DNA from: Panicum virgatum
Lineage: Eukaryota > Streptophyta > Magnoliopsida > Poales > Poaceae
DNA: 64,000 nt
Assembly (NCBI RefSeq): GCF_016808335.1
Contig: NC_053139.1
Location: 35,113,954 to 35,177,953 of the forward strand
Direction of reading: 5' to 3'
Below, one piece after another: positions 44,722 to 57,700 of the stretch. Numbering within the stretch: the stretch's first letter is position 1; each line of letters starts with the position of its first letter. The position numbers were made by a program, and so were the translations under genes. Below the pieces are notes generated by a model. The model was not told the DNA's origin, made no database searches, and worked only from the letters and a program-made list of their open reading frames with translations.

Positions 44722-45997
44722 AAGATGAGAGCGGTAACGGGGAATTTGGAGGCTTGGCAAGGTTTGAGATGCATGAGTAGGGATGCATCATGCAAAGTTG
44801 AATTAAAGCCAAGTTATGGATTAAAGATTGGTGACCCAAATTCCCCTCCCCTACATATGAGGTAATGAGCAAGGTAAAAGGATAATCTCAATTTCATTTG
44901 ATATCCTTCATGCATCATTGTAGCTCAATGCCTCTCTAGGAATGCATGATCTTATCTTTACTATTGGTATCTTTCATTTGATATGCTTTCCTAGAAATTT
45001 CATATGGTAGGTTGTCTATGCTTTATCATATCTTTGTGCAACCTACATGAGCTTAATTGTTTCTCTCACATGGCATATGTCCTTCATAGCATATCTTGCA
45101 ATTTGATATCTCTCATATTTGTGGTAGAAATGCTTTTGATATCAATTGCTTGCTTATGGTGCCATGATTAGCAAGTTATAAAGTTAAAATCCCCATTATG
45201 TGAATTACAAGTGCATACATTTGTTTAAAGTTATTCAAATACTAATGCACACATTTAGGGGGAGCTAACTCTATAACTTACATTTGTGTGACTAATATGC
45301 ATTACAAGTGCTATTTGTTGTAGTCACCTAGAGCTATCTCCATGAGGTCAATATTCTTTTGAACACTACCCCTACGAGTCACAATTGGCATTACAATTGG
45401 TTAAGATGAGGAGTGCCACAAGCTTTGAAAAAGGGGGAGCTTGTTCAAACAAAGGGAGATATGCCAAATTTAGTGGGTATAACACTCTATCACTAGTCAA
45501 TTTCTTTTGCTACTAATGCTCCTTATCGCTAGTGGTTATGAAGCTTTTAGGTGTTTGATGACAAAATGGGAGAAATGTACCCTAAAAGCAAGCAAATAGT
45601 TTGGAGTAAATGATGCCATTAGCAAGGGGGAGGAATGGAAAATGCAATGCAAAAGGATGCATGGTGATAGGGGGAGGTACTTAGTCAATATGGGGGAGAA
45701 GTGCAATTTGATGATCCCATGGACTAAGGTACAAAATTTTTTTCATTGCTCATATGGATCAAACCACACAATTGTCTTACATTGGCTACAAGCCATTGTT
45801 TCACAATTGCTATCAAGCCAGAAGTATTTCGTCCTATGGACTAATCAAATGCTGGTAGCTTTTAAAATGAGCATTGAAATGTCATCCGAGCAAGCTAAGT
45901 AGTTTCTAACTTTTCAAATTGGTATCAATTTCATATTCTTGCAATTCATCTTGCTTAATTTGGTTGTGTTGTCATCAATCACCAAAAAGGGGGAGAT
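44722..45997. other. Non-coding interior of the gag-only Copia
   Basis: No pol motifs on either strand. Repeated AGGGGGAG words occur (45255, 45430, 45625 and 45985), the last being the polypurine tract. Confidence 0.6.
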
Positions 45998-47434
45998 TGT
46001 AGCGAAAATGGCCTCTCATGCCATATTTCAATATAATGTTTTGGCGATTGATGACACACACAACACTTGAACTAATATATGTGTTAAGATGATCATTATC
46101 AGGCTTATAGGTCCAAGGGATGAAAAGATACAAAACCCCGAAGAAATTAGGTCGAAAGGACCAAGACAGAGGTAATTTGCACTCACCGGTTAAACCGACG
46201 TGAGGCAAATTACATACACCGGTGCAATGAGCTCAGAGAAGACTCAGTCAACAGAGTGCACCGGATGAACCGACGATGGGAAAAATGATGGCGTCGGTGC
46301 AATGGACCCAGAAGCAGAGGCTAGGGTTTGGCGTTGGTTGAACCGACGATGCCTGAAGACAAGCGTCGGTGCAGTTGTCCAGAGACTCCGTTTTTGGGGG
46401 GTTTCTGAGCTTACATACACCGGCTAAACCGACGGTGCTTTTCAAGAGCGTCGGTGCAATTGATCAAGTAGCCATTGGAGTAGTAACGGCTAGTTACTAG
46501 GAAAAAGCATGCACCGGTTGAACCGGTGATGACAAAAACTGAGCGTCGGATCAACCGGCGTTAAGGAATTTCGTCAGCCTTTTCCAAACGGCTAGTTTGA
46601 GGGGCTGGGCTATATATATGCCACCCCACGCCTCATTTGTGAGTGCTGGAGACTAAGGAAGCATAAAAGAGTTGAAGATCCTCTCCAACCACCTTAGAGC
46701 TTCATTTTATATCATATAGGCTTAAGCACATTTGTGAGAGTGCTTAGTGCTTGATTAGGCTTAGTTCTTGAGAGAACTAGCTTGAGTGAAAGCCTTGCTG
46801 CGGCAAGCATCTTGTGTACTCATCGTGTGACCCTCCGACTTGGTGTGGAGAGGCAACGACACTTTGTGCGGGGAAGGAGACCACTCTTGGTGAGAAGCTC
46901 CGATAGTGAAGACGGTGCCGTTGGTGACGCTTCGAGAGAGACGGTGGCGGTGGCCTTGTCTTGGTGACTTGGGGTCACTTAGCCTTTGCTTGCCGGAAGC
47001 CTTGGTGGCGAACACAAGACGGTGATCAAGCGAAGAGACTCGGCATCACACTTGTTCTTGTTGGACAAGTGGCCGTGGACGTAGGGAGGGACTTGGTGTC
47101 CTAACCGAACCACGTTAAATCGTGTGTCTTGGTGTCTTCACGGGAGTTTGCATATTCTCTCCCTTACCTCTTTACTTACCATATTACGTTTCCGTATTTA
47201 CTCTATCTTGTGTGCCTTTACTTTCCTAGTTAGTTTGATTAGGATTGGCTATAGGTTGCAAGTCTTTTGGGGGTAAGTAGAGAGTAGCATAGATAAACCT
47301 TAGTCATAACTAGCATGTGTAGGACGTGTTTGGTTTATCTTATGCAAGTAGATTGAGCCCTAGGATTAGAAAGCGAATTAGCGACCCTATTCACCCCTCC
47401 GCCTCTAGGGTCGGACACCGCGGTGATCCTGACA
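45998..47434 (+). repeat. 3' LTR of the gag-only Copia
   Basis: 1437 bp, near-identical to 41284-42675 apart from a 47 bp segment (about 46382-46430) absent from the 5' copy. Confidence 0.92.
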
Positions 47435-47984
47435 AATGGACCAGAAGTGGAACGCCAGTCCCGGCATTTTTAGAAACCCATGTCCTACTTGGGATGCCCA
47501 TCATGAGATGGGGACCACTTTTTGGGACCCCACAAGCCCCACCCGAGAACCCTGAAGGGCCTACTGCCGCTGTTGAAGGAGAAGCTGCTGAGCAACCCCT
47601 GGAAAATGGAGACCTAGAGAACGGCGAGCAAGGACTGCTCATTCCCCTAGAGGATGTGAGTTCTCATCCAAGGGGAGAACCCACTCAAGCCAATGAGTCT
47701 GCATAAGTGTCGGTTGACCGTCTGGGGATGAAGCAGTGTGGTCCGAAGTTTAGATTTGTACCCCCTCTGTTGAAGAGTATGAACCCGGGCGTGTAGTACG
47801 TGTTTTGGCCTTGCCCCAGTATTGTACCCCCCTTGCAGTAATGAAATTGTTTGTGCTTGTTGTTTGTTAGTTTGTGTGCTTGTCGGCAGAAGGAGGATTC
47901 TGCTTTTTCGAAAATGCAAAGTAGAAAACTTAAACATCATTTAAATCCAAATCGAAGTCTCATAAAGGTCCACTCAATCTACGG

Positions 47985-50900
47985 ATGCCGCCCACACATA
48001 CCACCGGACCTCCCGAAGCCGAGCCCCGACAAACCCGAGTGTGGGAAAGCAGCCCGAAATGCAAGGACAACCCCCTGCTCAGCAAGACCAGGAAGTTAAC
48101 CAAAATGAAGGTAGAAGGGAAAGTCAAGTGAGGACACAGCAACCACCACCCCCGCCCTTCATTGATCTGGCACAAATGATAAATAACTAGACCCGTGTGT
48201 TGAAAGTTTTGGCTAATGCCATCAACCGCCCAAGACCCCGTGGACAGGGCATGAATGAAAAGCTGATAGATTTTCTGCGGACCAAGCCACCCACTTTGGC
48301 GGTTCTGCCAACCCTTTGGACGCAGATGATTGGTTGCGTGTCATTCAAAGGAAACTTGAGCCATTTGGTTGTGAAGACCGAGATAAGGTTCTCTTAGTAG
48401 CTCAGCAGCTCATCAATACAGCCCTTGCAACAGTACTGTTTGATTCTGGAGCATCACATTCATTCATATCATCAAGCTTTGTGGAGAAGCACAATATACC
48501 TGCAATACTACTAAAGTTACCCCTATTAACCCATACGCCTGGGGCTGGCATACATTATCGACTAGGCTATACTCGGGTAAGGATCATTTTAAGTGGGGTA
48601 GAATTCTTAGCAGACCTAGTAGTACTCAAGTCTAAGGAGATAGACGTAATCCTTGGAATGGATTGGTTAAGCCAGCATGATGGTCATATAGAATGTGCTG
48701 AAAAGGTAGTACACCTGACAAACCCAGATGGAATGCAAGTGATCTGCCGTACTCGGGGAAGTGGACCAGACCCGATGGTTTTTAGCATGGAAGCTAAGAT
48801 CCTAGAAGAAGTCCCGGTAGTGGATGAATACCCAGATATTTTTCCAGAAGAGCTCCCTGGAATGCCACCTGACAGAGACGTAGAATTTGTTATTGACTTT
48901 ATCCCCGGAACCCCTCCTATTGCCAAGAGACCCTATAGGATGGCAGCCTCAGAATTAGTAGATATGAAGAAATAGTTAGGAGAATTGCAACAAAGTGGTT
49001 TCATCAGACCTAGTTCATCCCCGTGGGGAGCCCCAGTCTTGTTTGTCAAGAAAAAGGATGGAAGTATGAGGATGTGTGTGGATTATCATGCACTAAAATG
49101 AGGTCACCATTAAGAATAAGTATCCTCTCCCCAGGATTGATGATCGCTTTGATCAACTAAAAGATGCCAAGTATTTCTCTAAGATTGATCTAAGATCAGG
49201 ATATCATCAGCTTAAGATTGGAGAAAGCGACATCCCGAAGACAGCCTTTGTCACCCGTTATGGGCAGTTTGAGTTTACGGTGATGTCTTTTGGACTCACC
49301 AATGCACCTGCTTATTTCATGAACCTCATGAACAAGGTGTTTATGGATGAGTTAGATAAGTTTGTCGTAATATTTATTGACGACATACTTATTTACTCCA
49401 AAAGTGCCCAAGAGCATGAACAACACCTACGAGTTGTTTTGGAAAAGTTGAGAGCACACAATCTCTATACTAAATTCAGCAAATGTGAATTTTGGCTAGA
49501 CAAAGTGGCTTTCCTTGGTCATATTTTGACTGCAGAAGGAGTAGCAGTCGACCCCGAGAAAGTTGAAGCAGTTTCCAACTGGCAGTAGCCGACCAATGTT
49601 AGTGAAATCAGAAGTTTTCATGGATTAGCCGGTTATTACCGGAGTTTATTGAAGGATTTTCCAAGATAGCTAGAGCCATGACAGAGCTACTCAGGAAGGA
49701 TAAAAAATTCACTTGGACAGAGTCATGTGAAAGAAGTTTCCATGAATTGAAGAAAAGATTGACAACCGCCCCAGTATTAACCCTACCGGATATTCATCGG
49801 GACTTTGTCATCTATTGTAATGCATCCCGACAAGGATTAGAGTGTGTTCTTATGCAGGATGGGAAAGTAGTTGCATATGCTTTCCGTCAGCTCAAGCCTC
49901 ATGAGCAGAATTACCCAACCCATGATTTGGAGTTTGCAGCCGTAGTGCATGCCCTCAAAATCTGAAGACATTATCTGATCGGGAATAAGTGTGAGATCTA
50001 CACTGACCATAAGAGTCTGAAGTACATTTTCACCCAGCCAGATTTGAATTTAAGGCAGAGAAGGTGGCTGGAATTGGTTAAGGATTATAACCTGGAAATC
50101 CATTACCACCCCGGCGAAGCTAATGTGGTAGCCGATGCCTTAAGCCGGAAACCTCACAAGCAACTTAAGCCCAAGAATGCCCATTGCACAATTAAATGTG
50201 CACATCATTCCTCAAGGATCTCATCGCAAGTTGAGTATTCAGCCTACCTTAGAAGAAGAAATTAGGAAGGCCCAAAGTTCGGACCAAGACTTGATGAAAA
50301 TCTGTAAGCACACCGGAGAAAATAAGGCCCCAGACTTTAGAGTGGATGACAAAGGAACCTTATGGTATAAGAACAGGATTTGTGTGCCTAAGGAATGGAA
50401 ATTCCGGAATATTTTCATGGACGAAGCCCATAACTCAGCATATTCCATCCACCCCGGAGCTACCAAGATGTATATAGATTTGAGGCAAAAATATTGGTGG
50501 AATGGAATGAAGGCAGACATCGCCCAGTTTGTCGCACATTGTGATATTTGCCAAAGGGTCAAAGCCGAGCATTAGAGGCCGGCTGGGTTATTGCAACCAT
50601 TACCCATTCTGGTTTGGAAATGGGATGAGATTGGCATGGATTTTGTGGTTGGTTTACCCAGGACCCAAAAAGGAAATGACTCTATATGGGTGATAGTGGA
50701 TCAACTTACCAAGGTCGCACACTACTTACCTGTACGGACCAATTATGGTGGAGAAAATTGGCCCAACTCTATATAGACCACATAGTGAAATTACATGGAG
50801 TGCCAAGCAAAATTGTTTCGGATAGAGGAACCCAATTTACCTCTAAGTTTTGGAGAAGCTTGCATAAAGCCATGGGTACGAAGATGGATTTTAGTTCGGC

Positions 50901-51711
50901 TTATCACCCCCAGATCGATGGTCAGACAGAAAGAGTAAATCTGATTATGGAAGATATGTTAAGAGCTTGCGTTCTTACCTATGGCAAGGACTGGGAACAA
51001 AGTTTACCCTATGCAGAGTTCTCATATAACAACAGTTGTCAAGCAAGCTTAGGCATGTCACCTTTTGAGGCTCTTTATGGAAGAAAGTGTAGAACCCCTT
51101 TGATGTGGTCAGAAGTAGGAGAACGTACTTTAACTGGACCAGCTCTCATAAAGGAGGCAGAAGACTGTGTGGCCGAGATTAAAGAGAAGCTAAAAGCAGC
51201 TCAATCACGGCAGAAGAGTTATGCAGACAAGCGAAGAAGAGAATTATGTTTTGAGGTTGGAGATTTTGTATACCTTAAGGTCTCTCCGATTCGAGGAACT
51301 TGAAGGTTTCAAGTCCAAGGAAAATTAGCCCCTCGGTATATTGGACCATACCAAGTAGTGAAAAGAGTTGGAGTAGTAGCATACCGTATTCAGTTGACTG
51401 AAGAAATGTTAGATATACATCCAGTATTTCATGTGTCTCAGCTCAGAAAGTGCTTGAGGGTACCTGAAGAAGAAGTAGTACCAGTGGAAACAATTGACCT
51501 GCAAAAGGATCTTTGGTATCAAGAAGTACCTGTCAAAATTCTGGACACTGTCACAAAAAGAACAAGGAACTCAGAAGTACGAATTTGCAGAGTGCAATGG
51601 AGCAGACACCTAGTAGGAGAAGCTACGTGGGAACGCGAAGATGCGTTAAAGAAAGAATATCCCCCATCTGTTCAGAACTCAGTCGAATCTCGAGGACAAG
51701 ATTCATTTTAA
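47985..51711 (+). pseudogene. Chromovirus gag-pol pseudogene with an in-frame gag deletion
   Basis: Gag starts near 47985 (MPPTHTTGPP...) and shows LADILMNQ-like and DADDWLRVIQRKLEPFGCED text in three frames. After DKVLLVAQQL it jumps to the protease (ATVLFDSGASHSFISSSF), so the rest of the capsid and the zinc knuckle are gone. Reverse transcriptase has [13 protein letters not shown] and the active-site FIDDIL. RNase H follows (ALSRKP at its end), then integrase with the HHCC finger (CDICQRVK) and the D-D-E residues in [19 protein letters not shown] and GQTERVN. A chromodomain-like C-terminus ends with RVQWSRHLVGEATWERED. At least eight stops or frameshifts occur, for example at 48976, 49586, 49965, 50572 and 51301. 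Confidence 0.92.
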
Positions 51712-54700
51712 GTGGGGCAGGTTTGTAACATCCCGAAAAATTCATCCAAAGAAATCACTCGCTAAAAATAATTTTCTAAACTTTTTCGTCGTTGAGCTCA
51801 AATCGTTCCTAAATCTTTTACCGTCCGAGCTCCTAATCTCCCAAAACACTTCCCGATGTTTCGCCGTCCGACATCCAAAATTAATCGCCATCCTTTCTCC
51901 TTCTTTTCCTCGACCCGCGTGCTGTGCTGCCTGCTCAACCAACCCCGCGGTCGCCGCCGCGAATCCCGCCATCCCGACATCAGTACCAGTTAAAGTCCCG
52001 TCTCTATGTTTCTTTTCTCTCGTTCCGCGTGCAGTCGCCGACCGGCCGAACGCCGCAGCACGCGCTCGCGACTGTCGCCGCGAATTCCGCCGACGCGTCC
52101 CCTCCTTTTCTTTTTCCCTCTCTCTTTTTCCCCTTTTTATTTTTTCCCTTTTTCCTTTTTCTCCTTTTCTCTTTTTCTTTTATTTTCCCTTCTCCTTCTC
52201 TCCTTTCCTCGCACGCGCAGCACGACGCCGAGCAGAGCTCGACGCCGAGCGCCCGGCCACCACCCCCGCACTTGCGGCCTCCACTTGCGCTGCCCACCTC
52301 GGCCCCTCCTCTACGCGCGCCGTGCCCCCTTGCCCGCCTCGGCGCTCGCGCCCGCCCCTGCGAGCCACGGCCGAGCAGAGCCGGCCGTCGCGCGGCGCCT
52401 CACCATTGGCCGCCCCCCTCCGCCGGACCTCCCGCATGCAGCCCCTCTCCGCTACGTGCCACCGACCACTCTGCACGACGTCACCTCAGCGCCACCGCCG
52501 CACCCACTGCCATTACTAGCCGTCCTCGGAGCTCACCGGCCTCCACCGCGCCCCCTCCTTCCCGCCCTCGCCGGCCTATAAATAACCCCCCACGTCGCGC
52601 TCCACCACCAACACCACCACAACATCCACCGCCGCCCCTAGCCCCCTCCCCGGCCATGCATCGCCGCCGCCGCAAGCGCCTCCGCCCGCCGCCGCTGGCC
52701 GCCATGGCTAGGCTGCTTTGCGCCACCCCAGCTCATGGTGAGTGGGGGAATCGATTCTCCTTGCTCCCCTCTCTGTTTTGCCCCTACCCCTGGCCGCCAC
52801 CGTGCCCTGGAGCCGCCGGAATCGGCGCCGGCACCGGCGCCCCTCCCTCTCCTCTGTTTCAGGCAACGGGAGGAGGAAGAAGGGCAATCTTGCCCTGAGC
52901 CCCCTGCCCTTCCTTTCTATTTCATTAAGAGCCCCCACCTCTCTTTAATCCCTTTTCCAAATAAACCCCCATGTTCTCTCCATTTAGAAAATGAACCCTT
53001 CCACTACACAAAATAATTATGGATAAGCCCCTGCCCCTTTTCAAAATATTTCGGATATTTTCTGAAATTCCAACTAAGTCCTTTTCTCTCCTAGGGAATT
53101 TACAAAGAAGCCCCTCCCTGATTCCATTTCAAGAATTAGCCCGTCCACCATACAAAAATAATTTCAAATATACCCCTGACCCTTTTCAGAGTAACCTAGG
53201 TATTCCCAGAAATTCTAATCAAGCCCTCCCCTCCCAAAAGTATTTACAAATAGGCCCCTGGATCATTAATTAGCCCCTAAACGCCTTGTTAACCGATCAT
53301 TTCATGCGCCAAAAATCTTCCAATCACCCCGAAACTTTGCCACGCCATTTCTAATATATTTTTGGCCATGCCAATAGAAAACACCCAAAAATATTACTCC
53401 TATCTCCATATCTTAATTTCTTCCGATTCGAGCTCAACGATAAAACCTTTATTTCTTTTCCTTTATTGTGTGTTTGTTTGTATGCGCCGTAGATCACGGA
53501 GTGACCGAGGCAGAACCCGTCGACGAGCAGTACCGTGAGCAGGTGTGCGAGGACCAGCACCGCGAGCCCGAACCCGAAGGGCAGTACTTCGATTAGGACT
53601 TCCCGGAAGGCTTTGTGAACGGCAAGTTCAATCTCATCCTTTGATTGCATATTTCGACCCAGTTTGATAAACACAACCTATTGGCCTGTTTTATAAAATT
53701 GCATATATTTTTACTTCTGAAACATGGTTGGATAGCCACGCCTTGATTTGTTATAACCATTACTTGACCACCTAGATTAACGTCTATATATGATTTATTC
53801 TTTACGGATGTTAATCGCTGCTAAAGCGCCGCTTGGGACCCGGTACTCATTTTATTACACTCAAAAATGGTTACAACATGCTTTATAAAAGGGAAAATGC
53901 GTGAGTATTGAGAAAAGGGAAATTGGGTTATAAAGAATAAAATGTTAAGATGGGATGGATGAATGGCATTCCCTGTGTGGATTGTCATATGTTGGAGGCT
54001 CGTACCGATGTGGTTGAGCAAGAAGGTTGGGAGATATCCATCTTGTCGCAATTAAGGACCGAGTTGATGTGTCATCTTGCCTAACTCAACTATCGTGCAA
54101 ACCACTCGACCGTTGTGTGTGGCAACGGCTTAGCATAAACCCCACTAGTTAGTCTGATAGCCATCAGGAGAGCTGAGAGCAACGGGTGATCAAGGAGAAG
54201 GGATAAGGTCATAGTGACTTATGCCCCGGTTAAACCTCAGTGATAGGTCAATGGCCCCTTGGTGGAGTCCGTGTTGGCTAGTCAGGTCTAGCTAAGGTGG
54301 GTAATGGCTTTGTTGGGATCTGCACCGACACTAAGGTGATCGTGCTGTGGTACCCCACTTGTGGGTAAAGTTGTACACCTTTGCAGAGTTAAAACCTATT
54401 CGAATAGCCGTGCCCATGGTACTGGGCGAGTTACGGTTTGGTCACATAACTAGCTTCTAGGATGGATGGTTCCATGGTGTGAGTTGTTTTTGGAAGGTGT
54501 CCGGCAGATGTGCCATGAGCTACTGCAGATGAGGAGTCCGGTAGCATTTAAAATTTGGATCATTTGTGTAGGATCAACCCCACTGATTACTCGGTTACTA
54601 AAGAATTTCTTTGGGAAAAACTCTTTTCAAAAATAAACCCTTGCATGTGTAAAATCTAGCTTTACTGCAAATAAACCTCAGCCTTATCCTTGGTTTATCC

Positions 54701-54730
54701 TGTGCATATCTGTGTTACCCCCTCCGTGGA

Positions 54731-57700
54731 TGTAACACCCGGTTTATAAAAGGACATAAACCGAGCAATCATATACGTGCCAGGATCAAGTCACACGTAT
54801 ATACAACAGAATGAACAGTATATCATAGCACATATCACGTAAAAAGACATAATAAAGCGAATACGAATGTTATTTATTACATTAATGACAAAAATGTCTG
54901 ATACAGCGGAAGCGAAGTACAAAATACGATAAAGCTCTCCGAAGCTGAAACAGGGCGCCACAGGGACGTCGACTGGGAGACGAACACCTAGAAGTCCTCG
55001 TAGTCCTGGTAGCGTTGGACGAACTCCCTCGTGTCGGCAAGAACTGAGCAGCAGTAGCGTAGCCAAGAGGAAAAAAATCGAGAAGAGGCAAGGGTGAGTA
55101 CACAACTTGTACTCAGCAAGTATAACACAAACTATGAGGCTCTAAGGTTGGCTGACTCAACTGCATTAGCTTTTAATCTTGACAAAATTTTATTAAAACT
55201 ATTTACTACGAGTTGATGATTTACCATTAACCCAGTTACATAGTAATTAATCAGAATTAATTCAGAAACTACTGAGAACCATACCAAAACCAAACCACCA
55301 AGGTAACCCCGAGAAGCACCTCCCTCGTCGGAAGGAGATAACTTCACTAATCAAAAGGAGGATCTGGGCCGCTCATAACCGTGAGCACGGCTAGTATACC
55401 AGTTTTACACTCTGCAGAGGTTGCACATCTTTACCCACAAGTCGTGAGCTACGCTAGAGGTTCATCACACTTCCTTAGGTGAGATGACTAGCGACTCACT
55501 ACGAGGCCTTTACAAAGAAACTCGTTGGTAGGGAGTAACCGCGAGGGTGGATCAGCGACTATGGAGCAGGTCTAGTGGGCGTCAAGACACGAAGCACAGA
55601 CGAGGCCACTCAGCACGAGGGCCATAGAAGCTTACCGCCCCTGCCCCGCAGGTAAGTTACTCCAAACCAAAAAGATCTAATTATTACGCCAAGTCTATCC
55701 CATTCTAGCCTTGTGGTAGCGCTGTTGTCCCAGGTTGTCGCTCAATGAACCGGTCCTTATGGAGAGTGGCCAACCAAGCACTAAGCACCGTGCTGGCCCC
55801 CTAAACCATGTTTCTACAAAAACCATATTTTAACGAGACGTGAGCCACTCAAGCACGAAGCACAGAGGGCGACTCTCAGAATTAAGTTCAAGTAAACCAT
55901 TAATCAAATTAATTAAAAAGGACCAGAGTATGTTATAGCGCAGCAACCTAGCACAACTAACCAAAATGCAACCCAAAGGTAATATATAAAGGATATAAAG
56001 TGGCTAGGAAATCCTTATAGGCATACAGTATTAAATGCAGTATGGAAAATGTAATTAAAGTGATAGGTCGTTCATGTTACACTTGCCTTCCTCGTACTGC
56101 TCTGGCTGCTGCTCAAACTGCTCCGAAGACGGCTGCTCCGGGTACTGGTACTGGGGCTCCTCAGATGGATCAACGTCTACTCACGAACACATGGCCAAAA
56201 CAATGCACAAAAATAAGCATACAAGCAAATACTAACAAAAACTAAGAAACAGTACATCAATACATAAAAACAGCACACAAAACTACTCTAGAACTATTCT
56301 ACGTGTTACAACGATCGCGTGGATAAAAAGAACGCTAAAATCGGAGCTAAAACGCATTTTCTAGGCTAAAAACAAGTTCTAGGGGCTTATCTGTAAGAAA
56401 ACTAAGGTTCCAGGGGGTTTTCTGCTAAAACCCAGGACTAAAACGTAAATAACGGTTAGATCTAAGGGCTAGCGTGTAAAAACTCAAAGGCTGGTCTGCG
56501 GGCGCTATTTCTAAAGAACTCAGGGGGCTATGTGTTAAAAACAGGGACCCAACTGGAATTAATTTGAAAAAGTCTGGACTGCGGGTTGAATCTCGGAAAA
56601 CTAAGGGGCTCTTTAGCAAAAGTTCCGGCCGAACCGGTATGCACGATTCTTGGCCGCTGGATCTCGATCTGGTGGTCCAGATCTGTTCGCATCGGGTTCT
56701 AATCGGGGGCGTTTATTTTAGATCGGATGGCCGAGGGCCATCGGGCGTGGGGGCGGCGGCGCTGAGTCGCCGGAGTTAGGCTCCGCGGCGGCGCCCGGCC
56801 GGAGAAAGTGAACTGGGGGCCGCCGGACTCGGTTTGGGCCGGGGTTTGGCCGAGGGTGGAGTGCGCCGCGTGCGTAATGCACCTGGGCTTACGGCGGGGC
56901 TCGGGGAGGTTCTGTTGGGGCTCGCCACGGCGTGGGGCGGCGCTAGCTCGCCGGCGAGCGGGGTTGTACGGGCTGGGGTGCACTACGGCTACGCTAGCAG
57001 GTCTGTAAGGGAGATGGGGCAGAGGGGGTCCTCACCGAGGATTAAATCAGGCCGGAGATGATGCGCAGCATGGGGTCGTCGGCGAGGTCGGCGGCGGTCG
57101 CGGACGGAGCTCGAGGATGAACCGCCGCAGAGAGTCTCCGGGTCTGCGGGAGCGTCGAGGAGGTCCGCGCGGGCACTGCAAAGGGGTAGAGGGGTTCAGG
57201 GCGGCCAGAGCACCAGCGGCGGCGAGAAATTTCGGCAGCGGCGGAGTTCACCTGCGGCGGATGCTAGGCGAAATCCCGGCGCTGGCGCGGCTGAACTCGT
57301 GGTTAGGGCGGTGGCTGCGGCGTAGATAGGATCCAGCGGGCACGTCGCGGTACTTAAGAAGGGGCGGGTCAGTCTCGGCGTGCGGGTCACGCGGTAATCG
57401 CGGCGCGGGGATTGCGCAGAGGACTCGGGATCGAGCCCTATCTGATCCCGGGCTGGCTTCTAGAAGGAGGGGTGTGGACTGGGCTGGCGTGGGATCTGCG
57501 AGGCTGGGGCGTGGGGTGGAGCGGGGCCAGCAGCAGGGGAGAGCGCGGAGCGGCGGAGGCCCAGGGAGCAGAGGCCGCGGCGCGAGGAAGAAGGAAGGTC
57601 TGACGTGCGGGCCATGGCTGTCAGCGAAAGGGGACGAGCACTCTGCGGCGCGAGGCGAGCGGGCGGAGGCAGGCCGCGGGTGCTGGCTGGTGGGGCCGGT

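Larger units (their letters stand above)
41284..47434 (+). mobile_element. Gag-only non-autonomous Copia element
   Basis: LTRs 41284-42675 and 45998-47434 begin TGT(T/A)GCGAAAATGG and are flanked by the perfect duplication AATGG (41279-41283 and 47435-47439). The primer-binding site TTGGTATCAGAGC (42677-42689) and the polypurine tract AAAAAGGGGGAGAT (before 45998) are present. The interior has one long gag ORF and then 1.3 kb with no protease, integrase or reverse transcriptase, so it depends on enzymes from another element. The 5' LTR lacks 47 bp found in the 3' LTR near 46385. Confidence 0.93.
40664..47706 (+). pseudogene. Accessory ORF 2 of the chromovirus, interrupted by a Copia element
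   Basis: ATG follows the acceptor TTATTTTCAG. Segment 40664-41283 encodes MAEEGWTQGICQAAPGLPSL, RCRVILVIAKSNRYPDILPW, VRKALRYLCRIFEEH and, after a frameshift near 40975, WEARMRSLEWSRHEEDP and a coiled coil rich in Ala, Gln and Arg. After the Copia insertion the frame resumes at 47435 with WTRSGTPVPAFLETH and a Pro- and Glu-rich tail ending NESA. It is clearly a paralogue of accessory ORF 1, with about half the aligned residues shared by eye. Unlike ORF 1 it keeps a long acidic tail. Confidence 0.72.
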
